Below are positions 44,516-53,594 of a stretch of 64,000 bases of DNA, in pieces; the first letter of the stretch is position 1; the number at the start of each line of letters is the position of its first letter. The stretch is from Acidobacteriota bacterium (GTDB lineage: Bacteria; Acidobacteriota; Blastocatellia; UBA7656). Under the pieces are notes generated by a model. It had not been told where the DNA came from, did not search any database, and was given only the letters and a program-made list of their open reading frames with translations. The translations under genes and the position numbers were made by a program. The DNA is taken from NCBI GenBank assembly GCA_038040445.1, contig JBBPIG010000009.1:40114-104113 (forward strand), given 5' to 3'.

Positions 44516-44540
44516 AGTAGCATAGACTTTAGTCAGTGTG
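44516..44540. repeat. Family E repeat, single arm
   Basis: AGTAGCATAGACTTTAGTC followed by AGTGTG; one mismatch to the full copies, with no second arm within 100 bp. Lies immediately upstream of the ATG of the HEAT-cyclophilin gene. Confidence 0.85.
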
Positions 44541-44604
44541 TTGTTCAACGGCATACTCAATGTCGGGTGCGCGTCACGTTTGCGCGAAAACCTGAGCTAA
44601 AAGC

Positions 44605-46674
44605 TCAATCCGGTTGTCTCTTCGCTACTTCTACGAGGTTGTCATAGAAGGTCGCTCCGGCGCCGATGTCGGTCAGCGCCTGGGAAACCGTCTGGTTCAC
44701 GTTGGTGTGGCCTGGACTCAGCTTGTTCCACCAGATCGAAAGCGCAACCGCGACCCCGGGCTTCACCCGGTCCGTTATTCGAGCAACAAGCTGGCACTCG
44801 CCTCGATCGTTCCAGACGCGCACCGAGTCGCCGTCGTTGATCTTGCGGCGCGTAGCGTCTTCCGCGTTGAGCTGGATAAACGGCTCGCGTTCGCTTTTGA
44901 GAAAGGAATGCAGGTGTGAAAATGTCGTGTTCAAGAAGGAGTTCGCTGGCGGACTGAGAAGCTGCAACGGATAGCGCGCGGCAAGTTCCGGCGCGCTGTC
45001 AGGAGACTCGCGAGGCGGAATGAAAGCGGGAAGCGGATCGAGCCCCGCCCGCTCCAGCGCCTCGGAGTAGAACTCGCACTTGCCCGAAGGCGTAAGGAAG
45101 CCGCCATCCGCAAACGGCGCAAAGGTCTCCGGCAAATTCAAACGAGCCCATCCGTCGCGCTTTAATCGTTCGAGCGTGATTCCGCGTAGCGGCGCGTGGT
45201 CGGTTGCCAGCGCCTGGCTAATGATGTCCTCGTCCGTGTCGTCAAAGCACTCTTCGTCGAATCCCATCCGCCTGGCCAGCAACTGAAACACTTCCAAGTT
45301 GGGCTTTGCTTCGCCAATCGGTGCGATTGCCGGCTCATTGTAAACCAGATAATAGTGGCCGTACGGCTTGACCATGTCGCGATGCTCGAGCTGCGTCGTC
45401 GCCGGCAACAGGATGTCGGCGTAATCGGCGGTGTCAGTTTGAAACTGTTCATGCACGACGGTGAACAGGTCTTCACGGCGAAAGCCTTCCAGCACTTTCG
45501 ACTGATCGGGGGCAATCGCCGCCGGGTTCGAGTTGTAAACGTAAATGGCCTTGACCGGCGGGCGAGCTTCGGTAAGCGCTTCGCCGAGTCGCGACATGTT
45601 GATCGTTCGTGGATTGCCGCGCGTCAGGTCCGGCCGTTGAAGCGCCTTTTCATCGAACGCGAACATCCCGCTGCTCGAAAGCAACACGCCGCCGCCTGAA
45701 TCGCGCCACGAGCCAGTCAGCGCGGGGAGACAGGCAATCGTGCGCACCGCCATTCCTCCTCCGGCGTGACGCTGCAGACCGTAGTTGATCCTGATCACAG
45801 CAGGCCGCGTGGTTGCGTACTCACGAGCGAAACCAACGATCTCGTCTTCGCTCACTCCGCATATCCGGGCGGCGCGGGCGGGTGGAAACTCAGCAGCGCG
45901 GTGGCGCAGCTTCTCGAAGCCGATGGTATGACGCTCGATGTAGTCGCCGTCTTCGAGCCCTTCGCCGATGATGACATTCATCATGGCGAGAGCTAACGCC
46001 GCATCGGTTCCCGGCCGCACTTGTAGCAACTGATGGCAGTGATCCAGCGTGTGATTGCGATAAGGATCGATGCCGACGAGCTTCGCTCCGTTCGAGAGCG
46101 CTTCCTTGATCTGCGGCCAGAGGTGAATGTTGGACGAAAGAGTGTTTGTTCCCCACAACACGATCAAGCGCGCGAGATGAAAGTTTTCCATGTCCGTGCC
46201 GATCGTCGCGCCGACGGTGTAGCGCATCGCGTCACCGCCGGCGGCCGAGCATATTGTGCGGGCGAGCTTGCTTGCGCCCAGGCGATTAAAGAAGCGCCGG
46301 TCCATGCTGCCGCTGTTGACGATGCCCATCGTGCCGCCGTAGCTATAAGGCAGAATCGCTTCGGGCCCGTCGCTTGACGCCGCGATCTCGCCAAATCGAC
46401 GAGCGATCGTCTCCAAGGCCTCCTCCCAGCTTATGCGCTCGAAGCGGCCTTCGCCCTTCGCCCCGGCTCGCCGCATCGGATAGAGCAAGCGATCCGGGTT
46501 ATAGACACGTTCCAGGTAGCGGGCGACCTTTGTGCAGAGGAAGCCTTGAGTCGGGCGATGGTCCGGATCGCCGGAGACTCGTGTGGCGCGGCCGTCTTCA
46601 ACTTCTACAAGCATCGCACAAGTGTCCGGGCAATCGTGCGGGCAAGCTGCGTGGATGATCTTAAGCTCTTGCAT
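44605..46674 (-). CDS. Molybdopterin-dependent oxidoreductase (DMSO reductase family)
   Basis: 689 residues from the ATG at 46674. The N-terminal [4Fe-4S] site is CPHDCPDTC plus C47 (C11, C15, C19, C47). Domains of the bis-MGD family follow: IVLWGTNTLSSNIHLWPQIKEA, GIDPYRN, RINYGLQRHAGGGMAVRTIACLPALTG, and the C-terminal cofactor domain with NPRTINMSRLGE, TQLEHRDMVKPYGHYY and NDGDSVRVWNDRGECQLVARITDRV. Cys142 (ARTICSAAG) is where the family usually places the Mo ligand. No Tat signal, so cytosolic. Substrate unknown; an assimilatory or formate/polysulfide-type function cannot be separated. Confidence 0.9.
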   Translation of the reverse strand: MQELKIIHAACPHDCPDTCAMLVEVEDGRATRVSGDPDHRPTQGFLCTKVARYLERVYNPDRLLYPMRRAGAKGEGRFERISWEEALETIARRFGEIAASSDGPEAILPYSYGGTMGIVNSGSMDRRFFNRLGASKLARTICSAAGGDAMRYTVGATIGTDMENFHLARLIVLWGTNTLSSNIHLWPQIKEALSNGAKLVGIDPYRNHTLDHCHQLLQVRPGTDAALALAMMNVIIGEGLEDGDYIERHTIGFEKLRHRAAEFPPARAARICGVSEDEIVGFAREYATTRPAVIRINYGLQRHAGGGMAVRTIACLPALTGSWRDSGGGVLLSSSGMFAFDEKALQRPDLTRGNPRTINMSRLGEALTEARPPVKAIYVYNSNPAAIAPDQSKVLEGFRREDLFTVVHEQFQTDTADYADILLPATTQLEHRDMVKPYGHYYLVYNEPAIAPIGEAKPNLEVFQLLARRMGFDEECFDDTDEDIISQALATDHAPLRGITLERLKRDGWARLNLPETFAPFADGGFLTPSGKCEFYSEALERAGLDPLPAFIPPRESPDSAPELAARYPLQLLSPPANSFLNTTFSHLHSFLKSEREPFIQLNAEDATRRKINDGDSVRVWNDRGECQLVARITDRVKPGVAVALSIWWNKLSPGHTNVNQTVSQALTDIGAGATFYDNLVEVAKRQPD

Positions 46675-46695
46675 TGTTATTCGATCTCGCCACAA

Positions 46696-46795
46696 GAGAA
46701 TAGACCACTGATGACGCTGATTCAACGGATGGACACGGATCTGATCCGCGAGAGGCCGTCGCATCTGTTCCCTCCGTGTTCCATTCGGCCGGTCG
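46696..46795. repeat. ATAGACCACTGATGACG repeat (family D)
   Basis: AATAGACCACTGATGACGC, GGATGGACACGGATCTGATCC and CCTCCGTGTTCCATTCGG form the degenerate two-armed family D structure, occupying the divergent promoter region between the oxidoreductase and argH. Confidence 0.82.
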
Positions 46796-46814
46796 CCATA
46801 GTATCCTGCAACGC

Positions 46815-48194
46815 ATGAAACTTTGGGGAGGCAGATTCAAGGGTGAAGCTGATGCCGAGTTTGCGCGGTTCAATTCATCGTTCACGTTTGACAGGCGCTT
46901 GATCGAAGCCGATGTCCAGGGAAGCCTGGCGTATGCCGAAGCGCTCGCAGCCGCCGGCGTTTTGGCCGAAGATGAAGCGCGCAGGATCGCTTGGGGCCTC
47001 AATGAGATTGTGCGTGCGGCCAGGGAAGATGTTGGGTACCTCGATAGCCGCGAGGCAGAAGACGTGCACAGCTTCGTCGAAGCCAAGCTGGTCACCGCGA
47101 TCGGCGACGTGGGCGGTAAGCTACACACTGGACGCAGCCGCAACGATCAAGTTGCAACCGACCTGCGGCTATTTCTGCGCGGCGAGACCGATGCGATCGT
47201 CCAGATGATCAGGGATCTTCAAGGCGCTCTGGTCGAGCTGGCCGAAGCCAATCGCGATTGCGTGATCCCCGGCTATACCCACCTGCAGCGCGCGCAACCG
47301 ATTCTGTTCGCTCACTACCTGCTGGCCTACTACGAAATGGCGAAGCGCGACCGTGCGCGCTTCGCCGAAGTTCGCGCGCGGGTGAATCGATTGCCGCTAG
47401 GATCGGGCGCGCTGGCGGGCACCGGCTTTGCGATTGATCGCGAACTGATAGCGAGAAGGCTCGGCTTTGACGGTCTGTGTGAAAACAGCGTGGACGCGGT
47501 GAGCGATCGAGACTTCGTGATTGAATTCATCGGCGCCGCGGCCATCGCGATGATGCACCTCAGCCGACTTGCCGAAGACTTTACTATCTACTCAACCGCC
47601 GAGTTTGGCTTCATCGAGCTTTCCGATGCGGTCTCGACGGGATCATCGTTGATGCCGCAAAAGAAGAACCCCGACTCGCTCGAGTTGATTCGCGGAAAAG
47701 CCGGCCGCGTGTTTGGTCACCACGTTGCGCTGCTTGCCACGATGAAGGGCTTGCCGCTCGCGTACAACAAAGACATGCAGGAAGACAAGGAAGCGCTGTT
47801 CGATACAATCGAGACGCTGCGAGGCTCACTCGGCGTGATGGCGACCGTGCTTCGAAACGTGAAAGTGGACTGCGAGAAAACACGGCAGGCCGCGTCGATT
47901 GGCTATTTGAACGCGACGGACCTAGCCGATTATCTTGTGCGAAAAGGCCTCGAGTTCCGCAAGGCTCACGAGCTTGTCGGCCAAGTCGTGATGCATGCGA
48001 TAGAGCGCGGTAAGCCGCTCGAGGAGATCCCGACAGAAGAGTACCGTGAATTCTCGGCGGCGTTCGAGGATGATCTCTACGCTTCGCTGAGCTTGGAGTC
48101 GTCGCTTGCAGGCAAATCCGCGTTAGGCGGAACTTCACCCGAGCGAGTGAGCGAGGCGTTGGTTAAGGCTCGAAGCGACATAGACCACGGATGA
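46815..48194 (+). CDS. argH: Argininosuccinate lyase
   Basis: Last step of arginine synthesis, splitting argininosuccinate to arginine and fumarate. Starts MKLWGGRFKGEADAEF; family signature GSSLMPQKKNPDS is near residue 280, and the catalytic-loop and HTGRSRNDQVATDLR motifs are present. 459 aa. The final residues DIDHG and the TGA stop are encoded by the family D repeat (ATAGACCACGGATGA); ArgD ends with the same IDHG. It is separated from the minus-strand arg cluster by three short genes and transcribed in the opposite direction. Confidence 0.97.
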   Translation: MKLWGGRFKGEADAEFARFNSSFTFDRRLIEADVQGSLAYAEALAAAGVLAEDEARRIAWGLNEIVRAAREDVGYLDSREAEDVHSFVEAKLVTAIGDVGGKLHTGRSRNDQVATDLRLFLRGETDAIVQMIRDLQGALVELAEANRDCVIPGYTHLQRAQPILFAHYLLAYYEMAKRDRARFAEVRARVNRLPLGSGALAGTGFAIDRELIARRLGFDGLCENSVDAVSDRDFVIEFIGAAAIAMMHLSRLAEDFTIYSTAEFGFIELSDAVSTGSSLMPQKKNPDSLELIRGKAGRVFGHHVALLATMKGLPLAYNKDMQEDKEALFDTIETLRGSLGVMATVLRNVKVDCEKTRQAASIGYLNATDLADYLVRKGLEFRKAHELVGQVVMHAIERGKPLEEIPTEEYREFSAAFEDDLYASLSLESSLAGKSALGGTSPERVSEALVKARSDIDHG

Positions 48195-48226
48195 CGCGGG
48201 TTTGACGGATTCTCACGGATTTTTCT
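48180..48226. repeat. ATAGACCACGGATGACGCGG repeat (family D)
   Basis: Begins within the last five codons of argH and continues as GGTTTGACGGATTCTCACGG; single arm. It ends just before the cupin ATG. Confidence 0.9.
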
Positions 48227-48227
48227 C

Positions 48228-48719
48228 ATGACGGAGAATCGACACATGGCCGACGACACCGCTAAACCTTCCTGGAAACATCGCGGAGTGCGCATAGTTC
48301 ACGCCGGCGAGCTCGACACTAACACGCCGCAGACGCCCGGGATGTATCGCGCTGCGGCGATAACTCACGCGCGAGCCGGCGCGACCAATCTCTGGGCGGG
48401 TACGGTCAGCATCCACCCAAACGCCAAGACCGGAGCCCATCATCACGGTGCGCTTGAAAGCGTCATCTACGTCGTCAAAGGCAAAGCGCGTATGCGTTGG
48501 GGCGATCATCTGGAGTTCACCGCTGAAGCCGGGCCGGGCGACTTCATCTACGTTCCGCCGTACGTTCCTCACCAGGAGATCAACGCCAGCACCGATGAGC
48601 CGCTCGAATGCGTCCTGGTGCGAAGCGGGCAAGAACCGATCGTCGTCAATCTTGATATCGCTTCCATCGAGCCTCCTGAGGAGGTCAGGTGGGTAGACGA
48701 CACCCATCCGGCTGGCTAG
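48228..48719 (+). CDS. Cupin-domain protein
   Basis: 163-residue single-cupin protein. Motif 1 is TGAHHHGALESVIYVVKGKARMRWG (GX5HXHX3,4EX6G) with metal-type His pair and Glu; motif 2 is GDFIYVPPYVPHQEIN (GX5PXGX2H). N-terminal residues are polar. The start may be 48228 or 48246. Follows argH closely on the same strand and may share its transcript; role unknown. Confidence 0.85.
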   Translation: MTENRHMADDTAKPSWKHRGVRIVHAGELDTNTPQTPGMYRAAAITHARAGATNLWAGTVSIHPNAKTGAHHHGALESVIYVVKGKARMRWGDHLEFTAEAGPGDFIYVPPYVPHQEINASTDEPLECVLVRSGQEPIVVNLDIASIEPPEEVRWVDDTHPAG

Positions 48720-48785
48720 GTTCAGAGTTCGACCTTCAGGTTGCTGGTACTCAAGCCCGCAAGCTGAAGCTTGAACTCTGAACAT
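48720..48785. repeat. GTTCAGAGTTCGACCTTCAG inverted repeat (family C)
   Basis: Two arms (48720-48743 and about 48760-48783, GCAAGCTGAAGCTTGAACTC) around a 15-bp spacer; starts right after the cupin TAG stop. Confidence 0.9.
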
Positions 48786-48809
48786 CCGAATGGGCGAAGC
48801 TCGAAGCGA

Positions 48810-49262
48810 TCACTTATCCAGCGGCACCCCGACTACCGGCACGTCCCAGTGTCCAAGCAGAATCTCGAACCGGCGTTGCTCCTCGCGCTTGAAGGTTTCC
48901 TGATCAGGATAGAGCTGTTTGATGATCGGCTCCTCGCTGGCCTGGTCGGACGCAGCCGCCATGTTCTTGAAGACTATCGTCACCCGATAATCCCAACGCC
49001 CGTCCTCCGTCGCGTGATACCTGGGTGATGCAGCGGTCACGCTCAGGATGCGCCCAGTCTCGATTTGTTTCTTGAGTATCGGAAAGTGATTCTTCTTGAA
49101 CAGCCGGATGAACTCATCGGCGTAGCCCCACTTCGCCTTGTAATAGTAGTCCGCGACGAAAGGCTCCTCTTTGGTTGCTTGCGGTGTCCATGCCGCCGCT
49201 GCGCACGTAAAGACCATTAGAGTTAGAACCAGCATCGCCGCCGGTCGAATAGCTTTGGTCAT
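48810..49262 (-). CDS. Secreted hypothetical protein
   Basis: 150 residues: signal peptide (AAMLVLTLMVFTCAAAAWT, cleavage near residue 24), then an alpha/beta domain (FVADYYYKAKWGYADEFIRLFKKNHFPILKKQIETGRILSVTAASPRYH) resembling dimeric alpha-beta barrels such as EthD/ABM-like monooxygenase folds. No cofactor motif. Function unknown. Confidence 0.65.
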   Translation of the reverse strand: MTKAIRPAAMLVLTLMVFTCAAAAWTPQATKEEPFVADYYYKAKWGYADEFIRLFKKNHFPILKKQIETGRILSVTAASPRYHATEDGRWDYRVTIVFKNMAAASDQASEEPIIKQLYPDQETFKREEQRRFEILLGHWDVPVVGVPLDK

Positions 49263-49281
49263 AACGGTTCCTCCAGGATCT

Positions 49282-49497
49282 AGTGTTGGTTCAGAGTTCC
49301 GAGTTCAGGGTTCCGAGTTCAGGGTTCACGGTTCAGGGTTTCTGGTTTCTGGTTTCTTCTAGTCTGGTTTGGATTTCGAGCCTAGGTACTACCCAATAAC
49401 TCAAGCGCGATGCTGACCCGTAAAGGAACCCGAAACGAAACCAGAAACTAGAAACTAGAAACCAGAAACCCTGAACTCGGAACCCGGAACCCTGAAC
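49282..49497. repeat. GTTCCGAGTTCAGGGTTCC tandem/inverted repeat
   Basis: Plus units GAGTTCCGAGTTCAGGGTTC and TTTCTGGTTTCTGG lead to a central unique stretch (about 49360-49420), then return as AACCAGAAACTAGAAAC and CTCGGAACCCGGAACCCTG. Ends exactly at the argB stop (TGAGTTCAGGG on the minus strand). Shares units with the 50398 array. Confidence 0.9.
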
Positions 49498-50385
49498 TCA
49501 CTCCGTGATCATCGTGCCGGCGCCTTCGTCGGTGAACACTTCGCGCAGAAGCGCGTTGCGCCGCGAGCCGTTGATTATGTGAGCGCTTCGCACTCCGCGG
49601 CGAATGATGTGGGCGATGGCTGCGATCTTCGGCAGCATGCCTGATGACACGACCCGTTCCTGCACCAGCCGCTCAGCTTCTTCGGCCGACAAGCGCGAGA
49701 TTCTGGATGAAGGGTCGTCGCGGTCGCGCAATACCCCATCGACGTCCGTCAGCAGGATGAGCTTCTCGGCGTGAAGGTGAACCGCGATCTCTGCCGCGAT
49801 CGTGTCTGCGTTGATGTTGTAGATGTTGCCCTGCTCGTCGGATCCAAGCGACGAAATAACCGGCACGTAACCGTTTTCGAGCAGCAGCCGGAGCAAGCGA
49901 ACATTGATTTCGACTATATCGCCAACATGCCCAAAGTCGATCGTCTCAACTTCGCCTGTTTCCTGGTTCAGCACTTTTTGAATCTCGCGCCGCCGAGCGT
50001 GGATGATGCTTCCGTCAACACCCGATAGCCCAACCGTCTCACAACCCGAACGCCGCAAGGCCGACACTACGTCCATGTTGATCTGGCCGGCGAACACCAT
50101 CTTGGCGACCTCGAGCGTTTCGGTGTCGGTGACGCGTCTGCCGTTGACGATGCGCTGAGCGATGCCGAGCCGCTCGGCGATCGCGGTGAGCTGCTTGCCA
50201 CCGCCGTGAATGACAGCAAGATGGATCCCTACCTGTTGGCAGAGAGTGATCTCTTCAGCAAGCGAGTTGAGCTGGTCTTGATCTTCGGTGACTTTACCCG
50301 AGAGCTTGACGACGAAAATGTTGTTCTTGAATCGCTGAATGTAAGGCAGCGCTTCGCGGAGTAGATCGAGTCTTTCGTTAATCAT
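49498..50385 (-). CDS. argB: N-acetylglutamate kinase
   Basis: Second step of arginine synthesis. Amino-acid kinase fold: FVVKLSGKV (Lys, beta1), AVIHGGGKQLTAIAERLGI, LILLTDVDGVL and the C-terminal SSGMLPKIAAIAHIIRRGVRSAHIINGS. 295 aa. No extra N-terminal helix of the arginine-sensitive hexameric form is obvious. Furthest downstream member of the minus-strand arg cluster. Confidence 0.96.
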   Translation of the reverse strand: MINERLDLLREALPYIQRFKNNIFVVKLSGKVTEDQDQLNSLAEEITLCQQVGIHLAVIHGGGKQLTAIAERLGIAQRIVNGRRVTDTETLEVAKMVFAGQINMDVVSALRRSGCETVGLSGVDGSIIHARRREIQKVLNQETGEVETIDFGHVGDIVEINVRLLRLLLENGYVPVISSLGSDEQGNIYNINADTIAAEIAVHLHAEKLILLTDVDGVLRDRDDPSSRISRLSAEEAERLVQERVVSSGMLPKIAAIAHIIRRGVRSAHIINGSRRNALLREVFTDEGAGTMITE

Positions 50386-50397
50386 GGCTAAAAAACG

Positions 50398-50576
50398 GTT
50401 CCGGGTTTAGGGTTCCGGGTTCCGGGTTCAGAGTTCCGGGTTCAGAGTTCCGGGTTCAGAGTTCCGGGTTCAGAGTTCAAGCTTTAGCTTGCCCGGTTCC
50501 GTGTTGAGCGGTTCAGCCTTATCATCTCTTTGCAAGCTGAAGCTCGAACTCTGAACTCGGAACCCTGAACCCGGAA
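50398..50576. repeat. GTTCCGGGTTCAGAGTTCC repeat joined to family C
   Basis: Tandem GGTTCCGGGTTCAGAG units run from before the argB start; the array turns into the family C arm (GAGTTCAAGCTTTAGCTTGCC) and returns as GCAAGCTGAAGCTCGAACTC and CGGAACCCTGAACCCGG. Ends at the argF' stop (TAGTTCCGGG on the minus strand). Confidence 0.9.
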
Positions 50577-51584
50577 CTAAATTATCGACGCCAGCACCGC
50601 CTTCTGCACGTGCAAGCGATTCTCGGCTTCGTCGATTGCCGCGTTCTGTGGGCCGTCCAATACCCCGTCAGTCACGATGACGTTCCGCCTCACCGGAAGA
50701 CAATGCATGAACCAGCCGCTATCGGTCGAGTGCATAACTTCTTCGTCGATGCGCCAGTGTTTGTATTGCTGCCGAAGCTTGATGTCTTCCTCGGCGCGGC
50801 CGTAAAACTGTTTTCCACCCCAGCTCTTCGCGTAGACGACCCGCGCTCCGCGACAGGCTTCGCGCTGGTCGCGTGAAAACTGCACGCGCCCACCGCTGGA
50901 CTTCGCCCCCGCTTCAATCTCAGCGATCGCTTCATCGCCGAGGTCGTATTCCGGAGGGCAGGCGATCGTCAAATCGAGACCGAGCTGAGCCGCAATCAAC
51001 GCGAACGAATTCGGCACCGCCATCGGCAGCGGCTTCGGGTGATAAGCCCACGAAAGCACCACGCGCTGATGTGACAGAGTCCCAAGTTTTTCACGAATGG
51101 TCATGGCGTCGGCCAGCGCCTGAAACGGGTGATGCCGGGCCGATTCAAGATTGAAAACCGGGACATCACTGTGCTCGGCGAAACCTCGCACGACCGGATC
51201 AGTCATCTCGTCGTCGTAATTCTTCATCTCCGGGAACGCTCGCACGCCGATCGCCGCCGCGTAGCGCGACAGCACTCGCGCGGCCTCTTTGATGTGCTCG
51301 GTTTTGTCACCATCCATCACTACCGATTCGCGGTGCTCCAGACTCCACGTGCCCGTGCCCACGTCCAGGGTCACGGCGTTGCCGCCTAGCTCATAGACCG
51401 CTATCTCCATTGAGGCGCGAGTGCGAAGGGAGGGATTGAAAAACACGAGCGCGACACTCTTGCCCTGAAGCGGCCGCTCGCGATAGTCGCCGGCTTTGAT
51501 CTTCGCCGCGAGATCGATGAGCGAGGTCAACTCATCCGCCGTGAAATCAGCGGTGCTCAGAAAGTCTTTTCCTCTGATATCCAT
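50577..51584 (-). CDS. N-acetylornithine or N-succinylornithine carbamoyltransferase
   Basis: Transcarbamylase of the acylated arginine pathway rather than ordinary OTCase. Diagnostic features: FFNPSLRTRASMEIAVYELGG (STRTR replaced by SLRTR), MDGDKTEHIKEAARVL, SARHHPFQALAD, WAYHPKPLPMAVPNSFA and FMHCLPVRRNVIVTDGVLD. The His-Pro-Lys-Pro-Leu-Pro proline loop is absent from OTCase. WSLEHRESVVMDGDK resembles the succinyl form somewhat, and the HPFQ motif is intermediate, so acyl specificity is open. 335 aa from the ATG at 51584. Implies later deacylation (ArgE/ArgE-like) not found here. Confidence 0.9.
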   Translation of the reverse strand: MDIRGKDFLSTADFTADELTSLIDLAAKIKAGDYRERPLQGKSVALVFFNPSLRTRASMEIAVYELGGNAVTLDVGTGTWSLEHRESVVMDGDKTEHIKEAARVLSRYAAAIGVRAFPEMKNYDDEMTDPVVRGFAEHSDVPVFNLESARHHPFQALADAMTIREKLGTLSHQRVVLSWAYHPKPLPMAVPNSFALIAAQLGLDLTIACPPEYDLGDEAIAEIEAGAKSSGGRVQFSRDQREACRGARVVYAKSWGGKQFYGRAEEDIKLRQQYKHWRIDEEVMHSTDSGWFMHCLPVRRNVIVTDGVLDGPQNAAIDEAENRLHVQKAVLASII

Positions 51585-51597
51585 AGTCCGACAGCTC

Positions 51598-51683
51598 ATC
51601 GACCACGGAGTGGGCGGATTGGACGGATTCACACCGATCAGATCCGTGAGAATCCGTCCGATCCGTTTCATCCGTGGTCTATT
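51598..51683. repeat. GACCACGGAGTGGGCGGATT repeat (family D), inverted
   Basis: Left arm GACCACGGAG at 51601, right arm TTTCATCCGTGGTCTATTTGG to 51683, through GGATTCACACCGATCAG. The right arm encodes the last five codons and stop of argD. Confidence 0.9.
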
Positions 51684-52849
51684 TGGCCCAGCTCATCCAA
51701 AAACAAATCAATCTCAGCCCGTCGCAGCGTGAGCGGGGGCAGCAGCCTCAACACGCTCGGATCGTCCGACAGCCCAGTGATTATCTTCTTCTCCAACAGC
51801 ACCTGCTGAACGGACTTCGCGGTTGCGCCTGGGAACTTGATCCCAATCAAGTACCCGAGCCCCCGCACTTCTTCAATCGTGGATAGTGTCTCGAGCTCAC
51901 CAAACAAGTACTCAGAATTCTCGCGCACGTTTTCGAGCAGCCGCTCATCGCGGATCACATCGATTGTCGCTTCGAGAGCGGCGCTCGCCAGCGGCCCCCC
52001 GCCGAAGGTTGTTCCAAGATCGCCGGTCCTTATCTCGCCGGCAATCGCATCGGTCATCAACACCGCGCCCATCGGCACTCCGCTAGCAATGCCTTTGGCG
52101 AGCGTGACCAGGTCGGGGACGACAGCGAAGCGTCCGGCGAAAAAAAACTCGCCCGTCCGGCCCATTCCTGTTTGCACTTCATCGTAGATCAGCATCGCGC
52201 CCGCCTGATCGCACATCTCGCGGAGAGCTTGATAGAACTCCGCTTCAGCCATCCGCACGCCGCCCATCGATTGAATAGGCTCGAGGATGACCGCCGCTGT
52301 CTCTTCGTCCAACAGGGTTTCGACCGACGCGACGTTGCCGAAGTCGGCGTAAACGTGGCCTTCAAGCAGAGGCGACACGTTCTCGCGATACTTCGCAAGA
52401 CCGGTGGCCGAGAGCGACCCCGGCGTGCGTCCGTGGAACCCGCCTTCAAATGAAATGATTTTAGTGCGGCCGGTGAGCATGCGCGCGATCTTCATCGCGT
52501 TCTCGTTGGCCTCGGTGCCCGAGTTGACGAAGAACGTTTTGGTGAGTGGCTCGGGCGCGGCTTCGATGAGCTTCTTCGCCGCCCGCGCACGCGCGTCGTT
52601 GTAGACGAGGTTCGAATAGAAGATCAACCGCGCAGCCTGATCGGCGATCGCCTGAACGATGCGCGGATGAGAGTGCCCGGTTGAGACAACCGCGTGCCCG
52701 CCGTAAAGATCCAGATAGCGCTCACCGGTTGAGGTGTAAACCCAAACGTCTTGGCCGCGCTCGATGACGAACGGAAACTTCTTATAGGTCGCGACCTGAT
52801 AGTGCTCTTCTATGTCGATCAGGTTCTCTGGCTGTGGTTGAGTCGTCAA
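51668..52849 (-). CDS. argD: Acetylornithine/succinylornithine aminotransferase
   Basis: PLP class III transaminase of arginine synthesis. Seen: YLDLYGGHAVVSTGHSHP, FVNSGTEANENAMKIAR, FEGGFHGRTPGSLSATG, LIYDEVQTGMGRTG (PLP Asp), and Lys in LVTLAKGIASGVPMGAVL. Ends ELGQIDHG, with IDHG and TGA from a family D repeat. 393 aa from a TTG start at 52849 with GGAG and AAGGG upstream. Next gene in the cluster is the acylornithine carbamoyltransferase. Confidence 0.94.
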   Translation of the reverse strand: MTTQPQPENLIDIEEHYQVATYKKFPFVIERGQDVWVYTSTGERYLDLYGGHAVVSTGHSHPRIVQAIADQAARLIFYSNLVYNDARARAAKKLIEAAPEPLTKTFFVNSGTEANENAMKIARMLTGRTKIISFEGGFHGRTPGSLSATGLAKYRENVSPLLEGHVYADFGNVASVETLLDEETAAVILEPIQSMGGVRMAEAEFYQALREMCDQAGAMLIYDEVQTGMGRTGEFFFAGRFAVVPDLVTLAKGIASGVPMGAVLMTDAIAGEIRTGDLGTTFGGGPLASAALEATIDVIRDERLLENVRENSEYLFGELETLSTIEEVRGLGYLIGIKFPGATAKSVQQVLLEKKIITGLSDDPSVLRLLPPLTLRRAEIDLFLDELGQIDHG

Positions 52850-53027
52850 TTCCCTTCTCCTTGGCTCCCGGCAATGCTAGTTCTCGCCTTGGGCGGTCTA
52901 TGCTTAGTCGGTATCGACACCGCCGATCGAGCGCCGAACCGGGTAGTCTGCGACGATCGCCCGGCCGTCGCTAAGCGCTCGCACTGAATGCAAAGTGTCC
53001 GGCGGCACGATGGCCACACAGCCGGCC

Positions 53028-53510
53028 TATCGAAGAGCATCACGTTGCAGTTCTTCAATCAGAGGTTTTGGATCCTTGCCCGACCGGATTTCGCGCCATA
53101 TCGCGAGCAGTTTGTCTTTGTGGCGTTAGAAGATCGGATCTAATGGCCGTATCGTATCTGCGGTACTTACGTGCGAGCGATTTAGGCATGATCCTTTCTC
53201 CTGTTTCAATAGAAAAGCTTGCTACGTGTCGTTCTCCACCGTAATCGGCGTGTACGTGAGGTTTTTGGTGCTGCTCTTTTAGACAAATGACAAGAGTCAC
53301 CTGATTGTTGAGTTGTAGGACAGGGGCACTAGCGTCTGCGGACGAAATCACATTCGCACTTCGAATCGGATCCGTTCGATCCAACGCCACGTCGTCCTGC
53401 GACTCTATGAGGACGGTATCTCCGTTTTCGAATATCACTCTAAAGGCAGTCACTTCCTCGATACAAAGAGCTCTCTGCATCTCGGCCAGTCTCTCTCTCA
53501 ACGTGCTCAT
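53028..53510 (-). pseudogene. Frameshifted DUF4160 family gene
   Basis: The open frame at 53510 encodes MSTLRERLAEMQRALCIEEVTAFRV and then the DUF4160 core QKPHVHADYGGERHVASFSIETG. After about 53140 the family-like C-terminus RHKDKLLAIWREIRSGKDPK followed by PLIEELQRDALR is found in a different frame, with an in-frame TAA just before it, ending at 53028. A single frame-changing event has separated the two parts. DUF4160 proteins are often paired with DUF2442 in putative toxin-antitoxin modules. Confidence 0.75.
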
Positions 53511-53594
53511 CTTGTACCTCAGAACCTGACGATTATTGCCTTCCTCCGACAGCGGCCTAGGCAGGAACGAGTCTCGTTTCTCTGCGGAAACGCT

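Noticed and set aside
44605..46674. Molybdopterin oxidoreductase as a selenoprotein, given the nearby tRNA-Sec
   Set aside because: The frame is continuous without internal UGA, and Cys occupies the likely Mo-ligand position.
49282..49497. Possible CRISPR or VNTR array before argB
   Set aside because: Units vary and form two opposed arms around a unique centre; no spacer structure.
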